Shown piece after piece: positions 18,030-26,534 of a stretch of 64,000 bases of DNA. Position 1 is the first letter of the stretch. The number at the start of each line of letters is the position of its first letter. Where the stretch lies: the NCBI RefSeq assembly GCF_900167205.1, contig NZ_FUWW01000002.1, positions 110,649 through 174,648 on the forward strand, written 5' to 3'. Both the position numbers and the translations under genes were made by a program. A model generated the notes under the pieces. It was given only the letters and a program-made list of their open reading frames with translations, had not been told where the DNA came from and searched no databases. This DNA comes from Eubacterium coprostanoligenes (lineage in GTDB: Bacteria > Bacillota > Clostridia > Oscillospirales > Acutalibacteraceae).

Positions 18030-18881
18030 TTATATTTCAACCTCTCCGGTGAACGCATATTCAGCCGGACCGGTCATAATAACACTGTCGTTTTCGTTTC
18101 CGCTCCACTCGATGAGCAAATCTCCGCCGAGGAGATGAACGGTAACTTTGTTGTCGCAGTAGCCGTTTAGAATTGCGGAAACGGCGGTTGCACAAGCTCC
18201 TGTGCCACACGCAAGAGTTTCTCCTGCGCCACGCTCGTAAACACGCATTTCTATGTTGCTTCTGTCAACAATTTTTGCAAATTCGGCATTCACTCTGTCA
18301 GGAAAAAGGCTTGTGTCTTGTTCTGCAATACTGCCGTATTTGTTCAAATCAAATTCGCTTGTGTGCTCGTCAATAATCATTACTGCGTGTGGGTTGCCCA
18401 TTGAAACGCAGGTCATATTGAACTCTCTGTCGCCAAAAGTGACTTTTTGGTTTACGCATTTTTCGCTGTCGCACACAACGGGAATGTCGCTTGCCTTGAG
18501 TATCGGTTTGCCCATGTCAACTCTTGCAGTCACAACTTTGCCGTCAACAACATTTACTTTAATGTGCTTGATTGCATCCATTGATTCAATTGTGAATTCT
18601 TTTTCATTGTTTGTGTAGCCTTCGTCAAAAAGGTATTTTGCAACACAGCGTATGCCGTTGCCACACATAGCACCTCTTGAACCGTCAGCGTTGTACATCA
18701 CCATTTCGTAATCGGCAACATTGCCTTTTTTGATGATAATCAAACCGTCACCGCCGACACTGAAGTGCCTGTCTGAAAGCTTCCTTGCGGTTTCGCTTTC
18801 GTTTGGTATAGTTTGCTTCATACCGTCAACATAGATGTAGTCGTTGCCGGCACCGTGCATTTTAACAAATTGTAATTTCAT
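18030..18881 (-). CDS. dapF: Diaminopimelate epimerase
   Basis: DapF interconverts LL- and meso-diaminopimelate, giving the precursor of lysine and of peptidoglycan cross-links. The 283-residue protein has both active-site cysteines in their motifs: GAMCGNGIRCVAKY (about residue 72) and ETLACGTGACATAVSA (about residue 223). The N-terminal MHGAGNDYIYVDG is also diagnostic. It lies 8 bases after the ANTAR gene and 24 bases before dapL. An AGGTGAT element precedes the ATG. Confidence 0.95.
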   Translation of the reverse strand: MKLQFVKMHGAGNDYIYVDGMKQTIPNESETARKLSDRHFSVGGDGLIIIKKGNVADYEMVMYNADGSRGAMCGNGIRCVAKYLFDEGYTNNEKEFTIESMDAIKHIKVNVVDGKVVTARVDMGKPILKASDIPVVCDSEKCVNQKVTFGDREFNMTCVSMGNPHAVMIIDEHTSEFDLNKYGSIAEQDTSLFPDRVNAEFAKIVDRSNIEMRVYERGAGETLACGTGACATAVSAILNGYCDNKVTVHLLGGDLLIEWSGNENDSVIMTGPAEYAFTGEVEI

Positions 18882-18889
18882 AGCATCAC

Positions 18890-19405
18890 CTATTCAAATT
18901 TTGCAATAATGTCTTTTGCGACATCAACCATCTTTTTGCCGCACCGCATACTTTCGCTTTGCAAAAACTTGTGTGCTTGCATTTCGCTCATAGCATTGGT
19001 GTTTATCAAAATGGCTTTTGCGTTTGATATGTATTCGCTGTCGCTGAGGTTTCTGTCTGTAAACGAGCTTTCGGTTGTAACAAGAATTTCAACCGTTCTT
19101 AAAAATTCATCCTTGTCAAGAGGCAGGGGAAGACAAATCAGGTTGCCCATATAATCTTCTTTTCCGCTTTTTGACAGGGCGATTACATCAAAGCCCGACG
19201 GCAGTCTTTCAGCCACAACGCCTGCACCCATATCACGCAGGATGGATGCACAAATGATGACTCCACTTCGCATATCCGCCGCAATACCAAGGGCACTTGC
19301 ACCCGTGGCACAGATGTGCGATACATACAGACCGTCTTCTTCAAGGACGCTTTTCAGCTGCAAAGCCGTGCTTCTGCTTGGGTATGCAACAATGATGTTT
19401 TTCAT
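18890..19405 (-). CDS. ANTAR-domain response-regulator-like protein
   Basis: The 171-residue protein has an N-terminal receiver-like fold (about 1-110) and a C-terminal three-helix ANTAR RNA-binding region (about 120-171: AKAILINTNAMSEMQAHKFLQ, CGKKMVDVAKDIIA). ANTAR proteins act as transcription antiterminators by binding tandem RNA hairpins. The receiver half lacks the expected phospho-acceptor Asp: the segment after the third strand reads VIICASILRDMGAG. It may therefore respond to something other than phosphorylation. The start was set at 19405 because GGCGGAG lies just upstream; a longer in-frame reading begins without a ribosome site. It is first in the operon with dapF-dapL-purC-purB. 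The RNA targets are unknown. Confidence 0.8.
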   Translation of the reverse strand: MKNIIVAYPSRSTALQLKSVLEEDGLYVSHICATGASALGIAADMRSGVIICASILRDMGAGVVAERLPSGFDVIALSKSGKEDYMGNLICLPLPLDKDEFLRTVEILVTTESSFTDRNLSDSEYISNAKAILINTNAMSEMQAHKFLQSESMRCGKKMVDVAKDIIAKFE

Positions 19406-19471
19406 AAACTGTACTCCGCCTTGATTTATTCGTCCATAATATATATGCGTCTTATTATAAAAACATAAAAT

Positions 19472-19501
19472 ATTATAACATATTATAGTGATATGTGGCA
19501 A
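19472..19501 (-). promoter_or_regulatory. Sigma-A type promoter of the ANTAR-dapF-dapL-purC-purB operon
   Basis: On the minus strand, TTGCCA (19496-19501), an 18-base spacer and TATAAT (19472-19477) lie about 65 bases before the ANTAR start codon. Confidence 0.6.
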
Positions 19502-19634
19502 TAGAAAAAACAGGATAATTTGAATAAAAATTTGTTACTTTTACCGATTAGTATATTTTTTGTGCGATTTTGACAAAGTGCACAGATTTTGAAAATATTT
19601 TACAATTTCTTGTAACAAAATAACCAAATAACTC

Positions 19635-19663
19635 TTGAAATATGTTTGTAATAGTGTTATTAT
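19635..19663 (+). promoter_or_regulatory. Sigma-A type promoter of the glycogen operon
   Basis: TTGAAA (19635-19640), a 17-base spacer and TATTAT (19658-19663) lie about 75 bases before the glgB start. An overlapping TATAAT begins at 19661, giving a 20-base spacer. Confidence 0.55.
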
Positions 19664-19738
19664 AATTTTGTAGAATATTCAAAGTGGGGAAAGTGTACCC
19701 TTTTTGTTGTTTAGTATTTGTTAAGGAAAGGAATTTCT

Positions 19739-21793
19739 ATGAAAAAATTGAAAGAAGAGTATCAGCTTCCTGTATATCTTTTTCATGACGGAACTAACTA
19801 TAAGGCTTATGAATTTTTCGGCAATCACAGAATTGACGAAAGCAAGGTGGCTTTTAGAGTTTGGGCACCCAATGCACAGGGTGTGTCCGTTGTTGGCGAT
19901 TTCAATTCTTGGGATGAAAACGCAAACAAATGCGTTGCCATTTCGCCGGGAATTTGGGAAGCAATTGTAGATAATGTAAATGTGTACGATTGCTATAAAT
20001 ATGCAATCAAAACTTGCACGGGCACAACCTTGCTCAAGGCTGACCCTTATGCAGTACATCAGGAAACCCGTCCGGGCACAGGCTCAAAGGTTTATGAGCT
20101 TGCAGATTACAAGTGGAAAGATTCCAAATGGCAACTTGACAAAAGCCGACAGAATATTTTGGAAAAGCCTGTTAATATCTACGAGGTTCATATTGGCTCG
20201 TGGAAAATGCACGATGACGGAAACTTCCTGACATATCGTGAACTTGCAGAGCAACTTGTTCCTTATGTAAAGAATATGGGCTACACTCACATTGAGATGC
20301 TTCCGATTATGGAATATCCGTTTGACGGTTCTTGGGGTTATCAGGTTACAGGCTATTTCGCCGCAACTTCACGCTATGGACTTCCGGAGGATTTGAAATA
20401 TTTTGTAGACACCTGCCACAAGGAGGGAATAGGCGTTATTCTCGACTGGGTGCCTGCTCACTTCCCAAAGGATGCCTTTGGACTGTATGAATTCGACGGC
20501 ACTTGTTGTTATGAATACAGTGATATGAAAAAAGGCGAGCATAAGGAATGGGGCACAAGAGTGTTCGACTATGCCAAAAAAGAGGTTAAGTCATTCCTTA
20601 TTTCATCAGCTAATTATTGGATTGAGGAATTCCATTTTGACGGTCTTCGTGTTGATGCCGTTGCATCTATGCTTTATCTTGATTATTGCAGAAAAGACGG
20701 CGAGTGGACACCGAACAAGAACGGCGGAAGAGAAAATCTCGAAGCTGTTGATTTCTTCCGTCAACTCAATTCAACCATTCTTTCAAATCATCCGGGTTCA
20801 ATGATGATTGCCGAGGAAAGCACCGCTTGGCCGATGATTACAATGCCTCCGTCAGAGGGTGGACTTGGTTTCAATTTCAAGTGGAATATGGGCTGGATGA
20901 ACGATATGCTTCGATATACATCACTCGACCCGTTGTTCAGAAAAGGCAATCACAATTGCATTACATTCAGCTTTTTCTATGCGTTCAGCGAAAACTTTGT
21001 TTTGCCTGTATCTCACGATGAGGTTGTTCACGGCAAGGCAAGTTTGCTTAACAAGATGCCGGGCGATTATGATATGAAGTTTGACGGCTTGAGGCTGTTC
21101 CTTGCATATATGATGGCTCATCCGGGCAAAAAGCTTCTCTTTATGGGCAGTGAGTTCGGTCAGTTCATCGAATGGAATTACAAGCAGGGACTTGATTGGC
21201 TTCTTCTTGATTATGACAAGCACAGACAAACCTTGGAATTTTCAAGAGAACTTAATAAGTTCTACAAGGAACACAGCGAGCTTTGGGAAATTGATTATAG
21301 TTGGGACGGCTTCCAGTGGATTTCTTCAGAGGATAATTGCAACAGCGTAATTGCCTTTAGAAGAATGAATAAAAAAGGCGAGGAACTTATCGCCGTGTTT
21401 AATTGGACACCAAACAGTTTTGATTCATACCGTATCGGAGTTCCGAAGAACGGAACTTATAAGGTTGTGTTTGACACTTCACTTGAAAAATTCGGCGGTG
21501 ACAAGCACAGAATGTCAGGCTCATATAAGTCTAAAAAGGGCAGTATCCATGGCTACGAGCAGTATATTGATTTGAAACTTCACGGTCTGTCGGCAATATT
21601 CCTCAAGAAAACCGCTGACAAACAGCCTGCCAAAAAAGATAAACCCGTAAAGGCTGAAAAGGAAGTTGCAAAGCCTGTAAAACAGCAGGCAGTCAAAACC
21701 GAAGTGAAAGAGGAGAAGCCTGTGCAGGAAAAGTCAAAGCAGACACCACCTGCAAAAGCTTCCAAACCAAATAGTAAAAAATCAAAGAGATAA
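19739..21793 (+). CDS. glgB: 1,4-alpha-glucan branching enzyme with Lys-rich tail
   Basis: GlgB makes alpha-1,6 branches in glycogen. The 684-residue protein has a CBM48 domain (about 30-115, FRVWAPNAQGVSVVGDFNSWD) and a GH13 barrel with EVHIGSWK, GLRVDAVASMLYLDY (nucleophile Asp near 306), IAEEST (acid/base Glu near 359) and VLPVSHDEVVHGK. A C-terminal beta domain follows. The last 55 or so residues are a Lys/Pro/Glu/Ala-rich low-complexity extension not needed for catalysis. I start at 19739, which has AAGGAAAGGA upstream, rather than 7 codons earlier. It is first of glgB-glgC-glgD-glgA. Confidence 0.96.
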   Translation: MKKLKEEYQLPVYLFHDGTNYKAYEFFGNHRIDESKVAFRVWAPNAQGVSVVGDFNSWDENANKCVAISPGIWEAIVDNVNVYDCYKYAIKTCTGTTLLKADPYAVHQETRPGTGSKVYELADYKWKDSKWQLDKSRQNILEKPVNIYEVHIGSWKMHDDGNFLTYRELAEQLVPYVKNMGYTHIEMLPIMEYPFDGSWGYQVTGYFAATSRYGLPEDLKYFVDTCHKEGIGVILDWVPAHFPKDAFGLYEFDGTCCYEYSDMKKGEHKEWGTRVFDYAKKEVKSFLISSANYWIEEFHFDGLRVDAVASMLYLDYCRKDGEWTPNKNGGRENLEAVDFFRQLNSTILSNHPGSMMIAEESTAWPMITMPPSEGGLGFNFKWNMGWMNDMLRYTSLDPLFRKGNHNCITFSFFYAFSENFVLPVSHDEVVHGKASLLNKMPGDYDMKFDGLRLFLAYMMAHPGKKLLFMGSEFGQFIEWNYKQGLDWLLLDYDKHRQTLEFSRELNKFYKEHSELWEIDYSWDGFQWISSEDNCNSVIAFRRMNKKGEELIAVFNWTPNSFDSYRIGVPKNGTYKVVFDTSLEKFGGDKHRMSGSYKSKKGSIHGYEQYIDLKLHGLSAIFLKKTADKQPAKKDKPVKAEKEVAKPVKQQAVKTEVKEEKPVQEKSKQTPPAKASKPNSKKSKR

Positions 21794-21811
21794 TATAGGA
21801 GGATTTACAGT

Positions 21812-23017
21812 ATGTCAAAAACAGAAGTTGTTGCTATGCTTCTTGCCGGCGGTCAGGGCAGTCGTTTAGGCGTCCTTACCAAAAGCGTGGCAAAGCCTGC
21901 TGTTCCGTATGGCGGTAATTATCGAATCATTGATTTTCCACTTTCAAACTGCGTAAACAGCGGTATTTATACGGTTGGTGTTCTCACACAGTATCAACCG
22001 CTTGTGCTCAATGATTATTTGGGCAACGGTCATCCGTGGGATTTGGACAGACTTAACGGCGGAGTGCACATTTTGTCACCGTATGAGGCTATCGGCGGTG
22101 CTTCTTGGTACAAGGGCACAGCAAATGCAATTTATCAAAATATCAATTTTATCGAGAAGTATGACCCAAAATATGTAGTTATCCTTTCGGGCGACCATAT
22201 TTATAAAATGGACTATTCAAAGATGATTGAGTTCCACAAAAAGAACAATGCCGATTGCACAATTGCAGTCCTTGAAGTTCCGTGGGAGGAGGCTTCTCGC
22301 TTCGGTATTCTCGCAACAGACGATAACGACCAAATCTATGAATTTGCCGAAAAGCCTGCCGAGCCAAAGTCAAACAAAGCATCTATGGGTGTTTATGTGT
22401 TCTCGTGGGATAAGCTCAGAAAATATCTTTGTGAGGACGAAGCCGATGAAAATTCATCAAACGACTTCGGTAAAAATATCATTCCTAATATGCTTGCAGA
22501 CGGTCAGCGTATGTTTGCTTATCCGTTCAAGGGATATTGGAAGGATGTCGGCACAATTGATTCTCTTTGGGAGGCAAATCTCGACATCATTAATCCAAAT
22601 GTTGACCTTGACCTTTCAGACACTTCTTGGAGAATTTACAGCAGAACTCCTGACGCACCGCCTCATTACATAGGCAAAAATGCAACTATTGAAAATTCTT
22701 CGATTTCCGAGGGTTGCGATATTGACGGCACAGTTGAATACTCGGTTGTTTCATCAAAGGTAACTGTTGAGGAAGATGCAGAAGTTAGATTTTCTGTTAT
22801 TATGCCGGGCGCAACAATCAAAAAGGGCGCAAAGGTATATTATTCAATTGTAGCTGAAGATGCAGTTATTGAGGAAGATGCACAGGTCGGTGCAATTCCT
22901 GAAAATTTGGAAGACCCGTCTACTTGGGGCGTTGCAGTTGTTGGTTCAAATGCAAAAATCACCAAGGGCAAAAAGGTTGAACCAAAAGATATGATTCCAT
23001 CAGGGGAGGAGGTATAA
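21812..23017 (+). CDS. glgC: Glucose-1-phosphate adenylyltransferase catalytic subunit
   Basis: GlgC makes ADP-glucose, the committed step of glycogen synthesis. The 401-residue protein has the nucleotidyltransferase loop [14 protein letters not shown] at residues 10-23, [27 protein letters not shown] (catalytic Asp) and [11 protein letters not shown] (substrate-binding Lys). A C-terminal left-handed beta-helix follows. It is followed after 2 bases by its paralogue glgD. In Firmicutes the two form a heteromer with GlgC as the catalytic part. Confidence 0.95.
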   Translation: MSKTEVVAMLLAGGQGSRLGVLTKSVAKPAVPYGGNYRIIDFPLSNCVNSGIYTVGVLTQYQPLVLNDYLGNGHPWDLDRLNGGVHILSPYEAIGGASWYKGTANAIYQNINFIEKYDPKYVVILSGDHIYKMDYSKMIEFHKKNNADCTIAVLEVPWEEASRFGILATDDNDQIYEFAEKPAEPKSNKASMGVYVFSWDKLRKYLCEDEADENSSNDFGKNIIPNMLADGQRMFAYPFKGYWKDVGTIDSLWEANLDIINPNVDLDLSDTSWRIYSRTPDAPPHYIGKNATIENSSISEGCDIDGTVEYSVVSSKVTVEEDAEVRFSVIMPGATIKKGAKVYYSIVAEDAVIEEDAQVGAIPENLEDPSTWGVAVVGSNAKITKGKKVEPKDMIPSGEEV

Positions 23018-23019
23018 GT

Positions 23020-24141
23020 ATGAACGGAAAAAATGTACTCGGTATGATTTTTGCAAATATTCACGAAGAAACTCTTGAATCTCTCACAGAGTTGAGAACA
23101 ATGGGTTCTGTTCCGTTTTGTGCAAGATACCGCCTTATCGACTTTCCGCTTTCTAATATGGTAGAAAGCTCAATAACAAATGTCGGCGTTGTAACAAACG
23201 CAAACTTCAATTCACTTATGGACCATGTCGGCACAGGTAAGCCGTGGGATTTGTCTCGCAAGACAAACGGTTTGCATATTCTTCCGCCGTACTCAAGAAA
23301 TTCCGTAACCATGTGGGGCAACAGAATTGACGCTATTTATGGGAATATGGGCTTTCTTGACCATTCAACACAGGAATATGTGTTGATGTCGGATTGCTAT
23401 AATCTTATGAATATCGACTTGTCCAAGGTGTTTGATGCACACGAAAAGTCCGAAGCAGATATTACAATCGTTGGCGTTAAGGCTAAAAAGCCTGTTTCAT
23501 TCAGCAATGTTCTTGTTTTTGACAAGGTTGCGGATGACGGCAGAATTTTGGAGGCTTCTATCGATCCTGATGTTGAAACTGCTTTTTATTCTACAAATGT
23601 TGTGCTCATCAAAAAGTATTTGCTTGAGGAATTGGTGACCGCCGCTCATTCAAAGAACAAGATTTCATTCCAGCGCAATATTCTTCTTGAGAGCATTAAG
23701 AGCAAAAAGGTTTATTCTTATGATGCTACAGATTGCTTTGTCGGCACTATAGACAGTGTTCAAAGCTATTATGATGTGTCAATGAGCATTCTTGACAGAA
23801 AAAATAAGAAAAAGCTTTTTGCAAAGGAACGCCCTATTTATACCAAAGAGCGTGACGATATGCCAACCCTTTACGGTATGGAGGCAGATGTCAAGAATTC
23901 TCTTGTTGCCGACGGTTGCGTTGTTAAGGGCACGGTTGAAAACTGTATTCTCTTCAAGGGTGTAAAAATTAAAGAGGGTGCTGTGGTTAAGAATTCTATT
24001 CTTATGCAGGACACCGTTATTGGTGAAAATGTAAAAATCAATTATGTAATCGCAGACAAGGATTGCAATATTAAGTCCGATGTTGAGCTTTCCGGTGCAG
24101 CAAATTATCCGGTTTGCATTTCAAAGGGCACAAAGATTTAG
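23020..24141 (+). CDS. glgD: Glucose-1-phosphate adenylyltransferase regulatory subunit GlgD
   Basis: The 373-residue protein is a GlgC homologue (YRLIDFPLSNMVESSITNVGV; DHVGTGKPWDL) that lacks the GGxGxRL nucleotide loop. The corresponding region reads MIFANIHEETLESL. The catalytic GDHIY motif is replaced by MSDCYNLMNID. This pattern fits GlgD, the non-catalytic subunit that activates GlgC in Firmicutes. Position directly between glgC and glgA supports this. Length is normal for GlgD. Confidence 0.93.
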   Translation: MNGKNVLGMIFANIHEETLESLTELRTMGSVPFCARYRLIDFPLSNMVESSITNVGVVTNANFNSLMDHVGTGKPWDLSRKTNGLHILPPYSRNSVTMWGNRIDAIYGNMGFLDHSTQEYVLMSDCYNLMNIDLSKVFDAHEKSEADITIVGVKAKKPVSFSNVLVFDKVADDGRILEASIDPDVETAFYSTNVVLIKKYLLEELVTAAHSKNKISFQRNILLESIKSKKVYSYDATDCFVGTIDSVQSYYDVSMSILDRKNKKKLFAKERPIYTKERDDMPTLYGMEADVKNSLVADGCVVKGTVENCILFKGVKIKEGAVVKNSILMQDTVIGENVKINYVIADKDCNIKSDVELSGAANYPVCISKGTKI

Positions 24142-24152
24142 GGGGTATACAA

Positions 24153-25580
24153 ATGAAGGTTTTATATGTTGCTTCCGAAGCATTGCCTTTTATGGCTTCC
24201 GGAGGATTGGGAGATGTTGCAGGCTCGCTGCCTGTTGCACTTCGCAAGCGTCTTATCGGATGTCGTGTTGTAATGCCTCTTTATGATTCAATCAAGCAGG
24301 AATATAAGGATAAAATGAAGTTTATTACATCGATTTCCGTTCCTGTTTCGTGGCGTAGACAGTATTGCGGTATTTTTGAAGCAAAGCACAACGGAGTAAT
24401 TTATTACTTCCTTGACAATCAGTATTATTTTAAGCGTGACGGAATTTATGGTCACTATGACGATGCGGAAAGATTTGCTTTCTTCTCAAGAGCTGTTCTT
24501 GAGATTATTCCTCACATTGATTGGAAGCCGGACATCATTCATTGCAACGATTGGCAGTCGGCTCTCACACCGCTTTATTATTCTTGCTACTATGCAAATC
24601 AAATGGGATATGAAAACATTAAAACTGTTTTCACTATCCATAATATTCAGTATCAGGGCAAGTACGGCAATGAGCTTCTCAACGATGTTTTGGGCATTGC
24701 ACCGGAATACAACAATCTAATTTTGTACGATGGACTTGTTAACTTTATGAAAGCAGGCATCGAGTGTGCAAATAAGGTGACAACTGTTTCTCCGACCTAT
24801 GCAAAGGAAATTCTTGACCCGTGGTATTCCTACGGTCTCGACCCTATCCTTAATCAGCGTAGCTGGAAACTCTGCGGTATTCTCAATGGTATTGATACCG
24901 AAAATTATAATCCTGAAACCGACCCTAACATTGTTGCAAATTACAATGCCGAAAATTGGAAAAAGAGCAAGGCAGAGTGCAAAAAGGCTCTCCAGGAGCA
25001 GATGGGTCTTGCTATAAGAGATGATGTGCCGATTATCGGTATCGTATCCCGTCTTGTCGGACACAAGGGACTTGACCTCATCCGTGAGGTTATGGAAAAG
25101 AGCCTTTGGGAGCGTGATATTCAGTATGTTGTTCTCGGTTCGGGCGAATGGCAGTACGAGAGCTTCTTCAGAGAACTCCACTACAAGTATCCTGACAAAG
25201 TCGGCGTAACAATCGGATTTATTCCTGACCTTGCACGCAAGATTTATGCAGGTGCAGACTTGTTCCTTATGCCGAGCAAGAGCGAGCCTTGCGGTCTTTC
25301 GCAGATGGTTGCACTTCGCTATGGCACTGTGCCTATCGTTCGTGAAACGGGCGGTCTTAAGGACTCAATCACCGATTCGGGTGACGGCGAGGGCAACGGA
25401 TTTACTTTCAAAACATATGACGCATACGATATGCTCGGTGCAATCTACCGTGGCGTAGAGGCTTATAACAACAAGGATTATTGGCCGACTCTTGTTGAGC
25501 GTGCACTCAACTGTGATATGTCTTGGGGCAAATCCGCAAATGAGTACATCAAGATGTACAAATCACTTCTTAAAGATTAA
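24153..25580 (+). CDS. glgA: Glycogen synthase (ADP-glucose, GT5)
   Basis: GlgA extends alpha-1,4-glucan chains from ADP-glucose. The 475-residue protein has GT5 motifs: an N-terminal GGLGDVAGSLP, HCNDWQSALTP, FTIHNIQYQG, a GIVSRLVGHKGLDL phosphate-binding region, and PSKSEPCGLSQMVALRYGTVP with the paired Glu residues. In many GlgA proteins the N-terminal loop is KTGGL or KSGGL, with a Lys contacting the ADP-glucose phosphates. Here it is ASGGL. The start at 24153 follows AGGGGGTATAC; an in-frame start 13 codons earlier lies inside glgD. It is the last gene of the operon, before the terminator at 25591. Confidence 0.95.
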   Translation: MKVLYVASEALPFMASGGLGDVAGSLPVALRKRLIGCRVVMPLYDSIKQEYKDKMKFITSISVPVSWRRQYCGIFEAKHNGVIYYFLDNQYYFKRDGIYGHYDDAERFAFFSRAVLEIIPHIDWKPDIIHCNDWQSALTPLYYSCYYANQMGYENIKTVFTIHNIQYQGKYGNELLNDVLGIAPEYNNLILYDGLVNFMKAGIECANKVTTVSPTYAKEILDPWYSYGLDPILNQRSWKLCGILNGIDTENYNPETDPNIVANYNAENWKKSKAECKKALQEQMGLAIRDDVPIIGIVSRLVGHKGLDLIREVMEKSLWERDIQYVVLGSGEWQYESFFRELHYKYPDKVGVTIGFIPDLARKIYAGADLFLMPSKSEPCGLSQMVALRYGTVPIVRETGGLKDSITDSGDGEGNGFTFKTYDAYDMLGAIYRGVEAYNNKDYWPTLVERALNCDMSWGKSANEYIKMYKSLLKD

Positions 25581-25590
25581 GACAAAAAAT

Positions 25591-25630
25591 ACACCCCACA
25601 TCGGTACTTTATGTATCGTTGTGGGGTGTT
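25591..25630. terminator. Terminator after glgA
   Basis: ACACCCCACA (25591-25600) pairs perfectly with TGTGGGGTGT (25620-25629) across a 19-base loop. The T run after it is short (TTTG) on the plus strand, while the minus strand has a good T run (ATTTTTTGTC). It therefore probably serves both glgA and the convergent small membrane protein gene. Confidence 0.7.
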
Positions 25631-25638
25631 TGTTATGC

Positions 25639-25848
25639 TTATTTGCGTGTTTTTATAATATGGCTTATCAACAAAACTATTGCATTAAAAATTAACCAAA
25701 TAAAAACTATGATTTCAATATGCATTCTCAGCGGTAAAGCTGTCAGCATATCATTGTAGGCCAGGCAAATATAAACTATGTATCCAACAGCGATAATACT
25801 GCTTATTATGATTAAAGCATATTTGATGGCTTTGATGATTTTTTGCAT
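25639..25848 (-). CDS. Small two-helix membrane protein, unknown function
   Basis: The 69-residue protein has two predicted membrane segments (about 10-33, ALIIISSIIAVGYIVYICLA, and about 42-63, MHIEIIVFIWLIFNAIVLLI) separated by a short loop, with a basic end HIIKTRK. I recognise no family. A strong GGAGGT site lies 6 bases before the ATG, which supports a real gene. It follows the cytidylate-kinase-like gene on the same strand after a 78-base gap that contains a possible promoter (25869-25896). Confidence 0.6.
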   Translation of the reverse strand: MQKIIKAIKYALIIISSIIAVGYIVYICLAYNDMLTALPLRMHIEIIVFIWLIFNAIVLLISHIIKTRK

Positions 25849-25868
25849 TGTATTACCTCCACGGTTTC

Positions 25869-25896
25869 AGCATATTGCCTTTGAGTAGATTGTCAA
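25869..25896 (-). promoter_or_regulatory. Possible promoter of the small membrane protein gene
   Basis: On the minus strand, TTGACA (25891-25896) is followed after 16 bases by TATGCT (25869-25874). The implied leader would be very short, so the call is tentative. Confidence 0.35.
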
Positions 25897-25926
25897 AGTG
25901 TTTTATGATTTGTTTGTGATAAGCGT

Positions 25927-26520
25927 TTATTCGATTATGCTTTTGATGTATGCATCAATTACATCGGTGGCGTTGTCGATTCCTACCTTGCTTGTGTTGA
26001 TTAGCAAGTCGTAGTAGCGAGAGTCGCCCCATTTGTATTTTGAATAGCGGTTGTGATAACTGCGTCTGATCTTGTTGCGCTTTTCAACAAGATTCTTTGC
26101 ATCGTCATAGCGGAGCTTTTCGATTGATGCAATTCTCTTAACCTTTGTGTCCATTTCACCTGTTACAAAGATTTTGACAAGTCCTTCGTATTCACGCAAA
26201 ACATAGTCGGCGCATCTGCCGAGCACGATGAATGATTCGCCGGATTCTGCACGCTCCTTGAGGTAGTCAAATTGCATTTGAGCAACATTGTCCTCGTGCG
26301 AGTTTGAGTAGCCGTCAACCGAGCGTGAAAGCCAAATGTTTCTTGCTTTTTCGTCGTATTTTTTGAGCTCGTCAAGGTTTAGGTTCTTTTCTTGTGCGAC
26401 TAAATCCAAAAGATTTTTACCGTAAAGGTTTACATTGTATCTTTTTGCCAATTCCTCGGCGATCACACGACCGCCCGAGCCGTATTCACGACCAATTGAA
26501 ATTATAAATTGTTTAGCCAT
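25927..26520 (-). CDS. Cytidylate-kinase-like family protein
   Basis: The 197-residue protein matches the cytidylate-kinase-like family (Pfam Cytidylate_kin2). It begins FIISIGREYGSGGRVIAEELA, a P-loop variant without the usual GK[ST], and has FIVLGRCADYVLREYEG, a family hallmark. A basic region (KRIASIEKLRYDDAKNLVEKRN; YHNRYSKYKWGDSRYYDLLINTSKVG) follows that resembles a kinase lid and base-binding part. It is distinct from the housekeeping Cmk, and the true substrate is unknown. The gene starts 15 bases after the permease gene, so the two are probably co-transcribed. Confidence 0.8.
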   Translation of the reverse strand: MAKQFIISIGREYGSGGRVIAEELAKRYNVNLYGKNLLDLVAQEKNLNLDELKKYDEKARNIWLSRSVDGYSNSHEDNVAQMQFDYLKERAESGESFIVLGRCADYVLREYEGLVKIFVTGEMDTKVKRIASIEKLRYDDAKNLVEKRNKIRRSYHNRYSKYKWGDSRYYDLLINTSKVGIDNATDVIDAYIKSIIE

Positions 26521-26534
26521 AAATTAACCCTCCT

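Larger units (their letters stand above)
19406..19738. other. Divergent regulatory region between the ANTAR-dap-pur and glg operons
   Basis: This 333-base AT-rich spacer has no supported gene. It holds a minus-strand promoter (19472-19501), a plus-strand promoter (19635-19663) and the glgB ribosome site (AAGGAAAGGA, 19723-19732). The rest, about 19502-19634, shows no clear hairpin or repeat. A weak hairpin-like stretch (GTGGGGAAAGTGTACCC) lies in the glgB leader. Confidence 0.7.

Noticed and set aside
19406..19471. ANTAR-target tandem hairpins or a purine riboswitch in the ANTAR-dap-pur leader
   Set aside because: The leader is only about 60 bases and shows no paired hairpins with hexaloops and no purine aptamer core.
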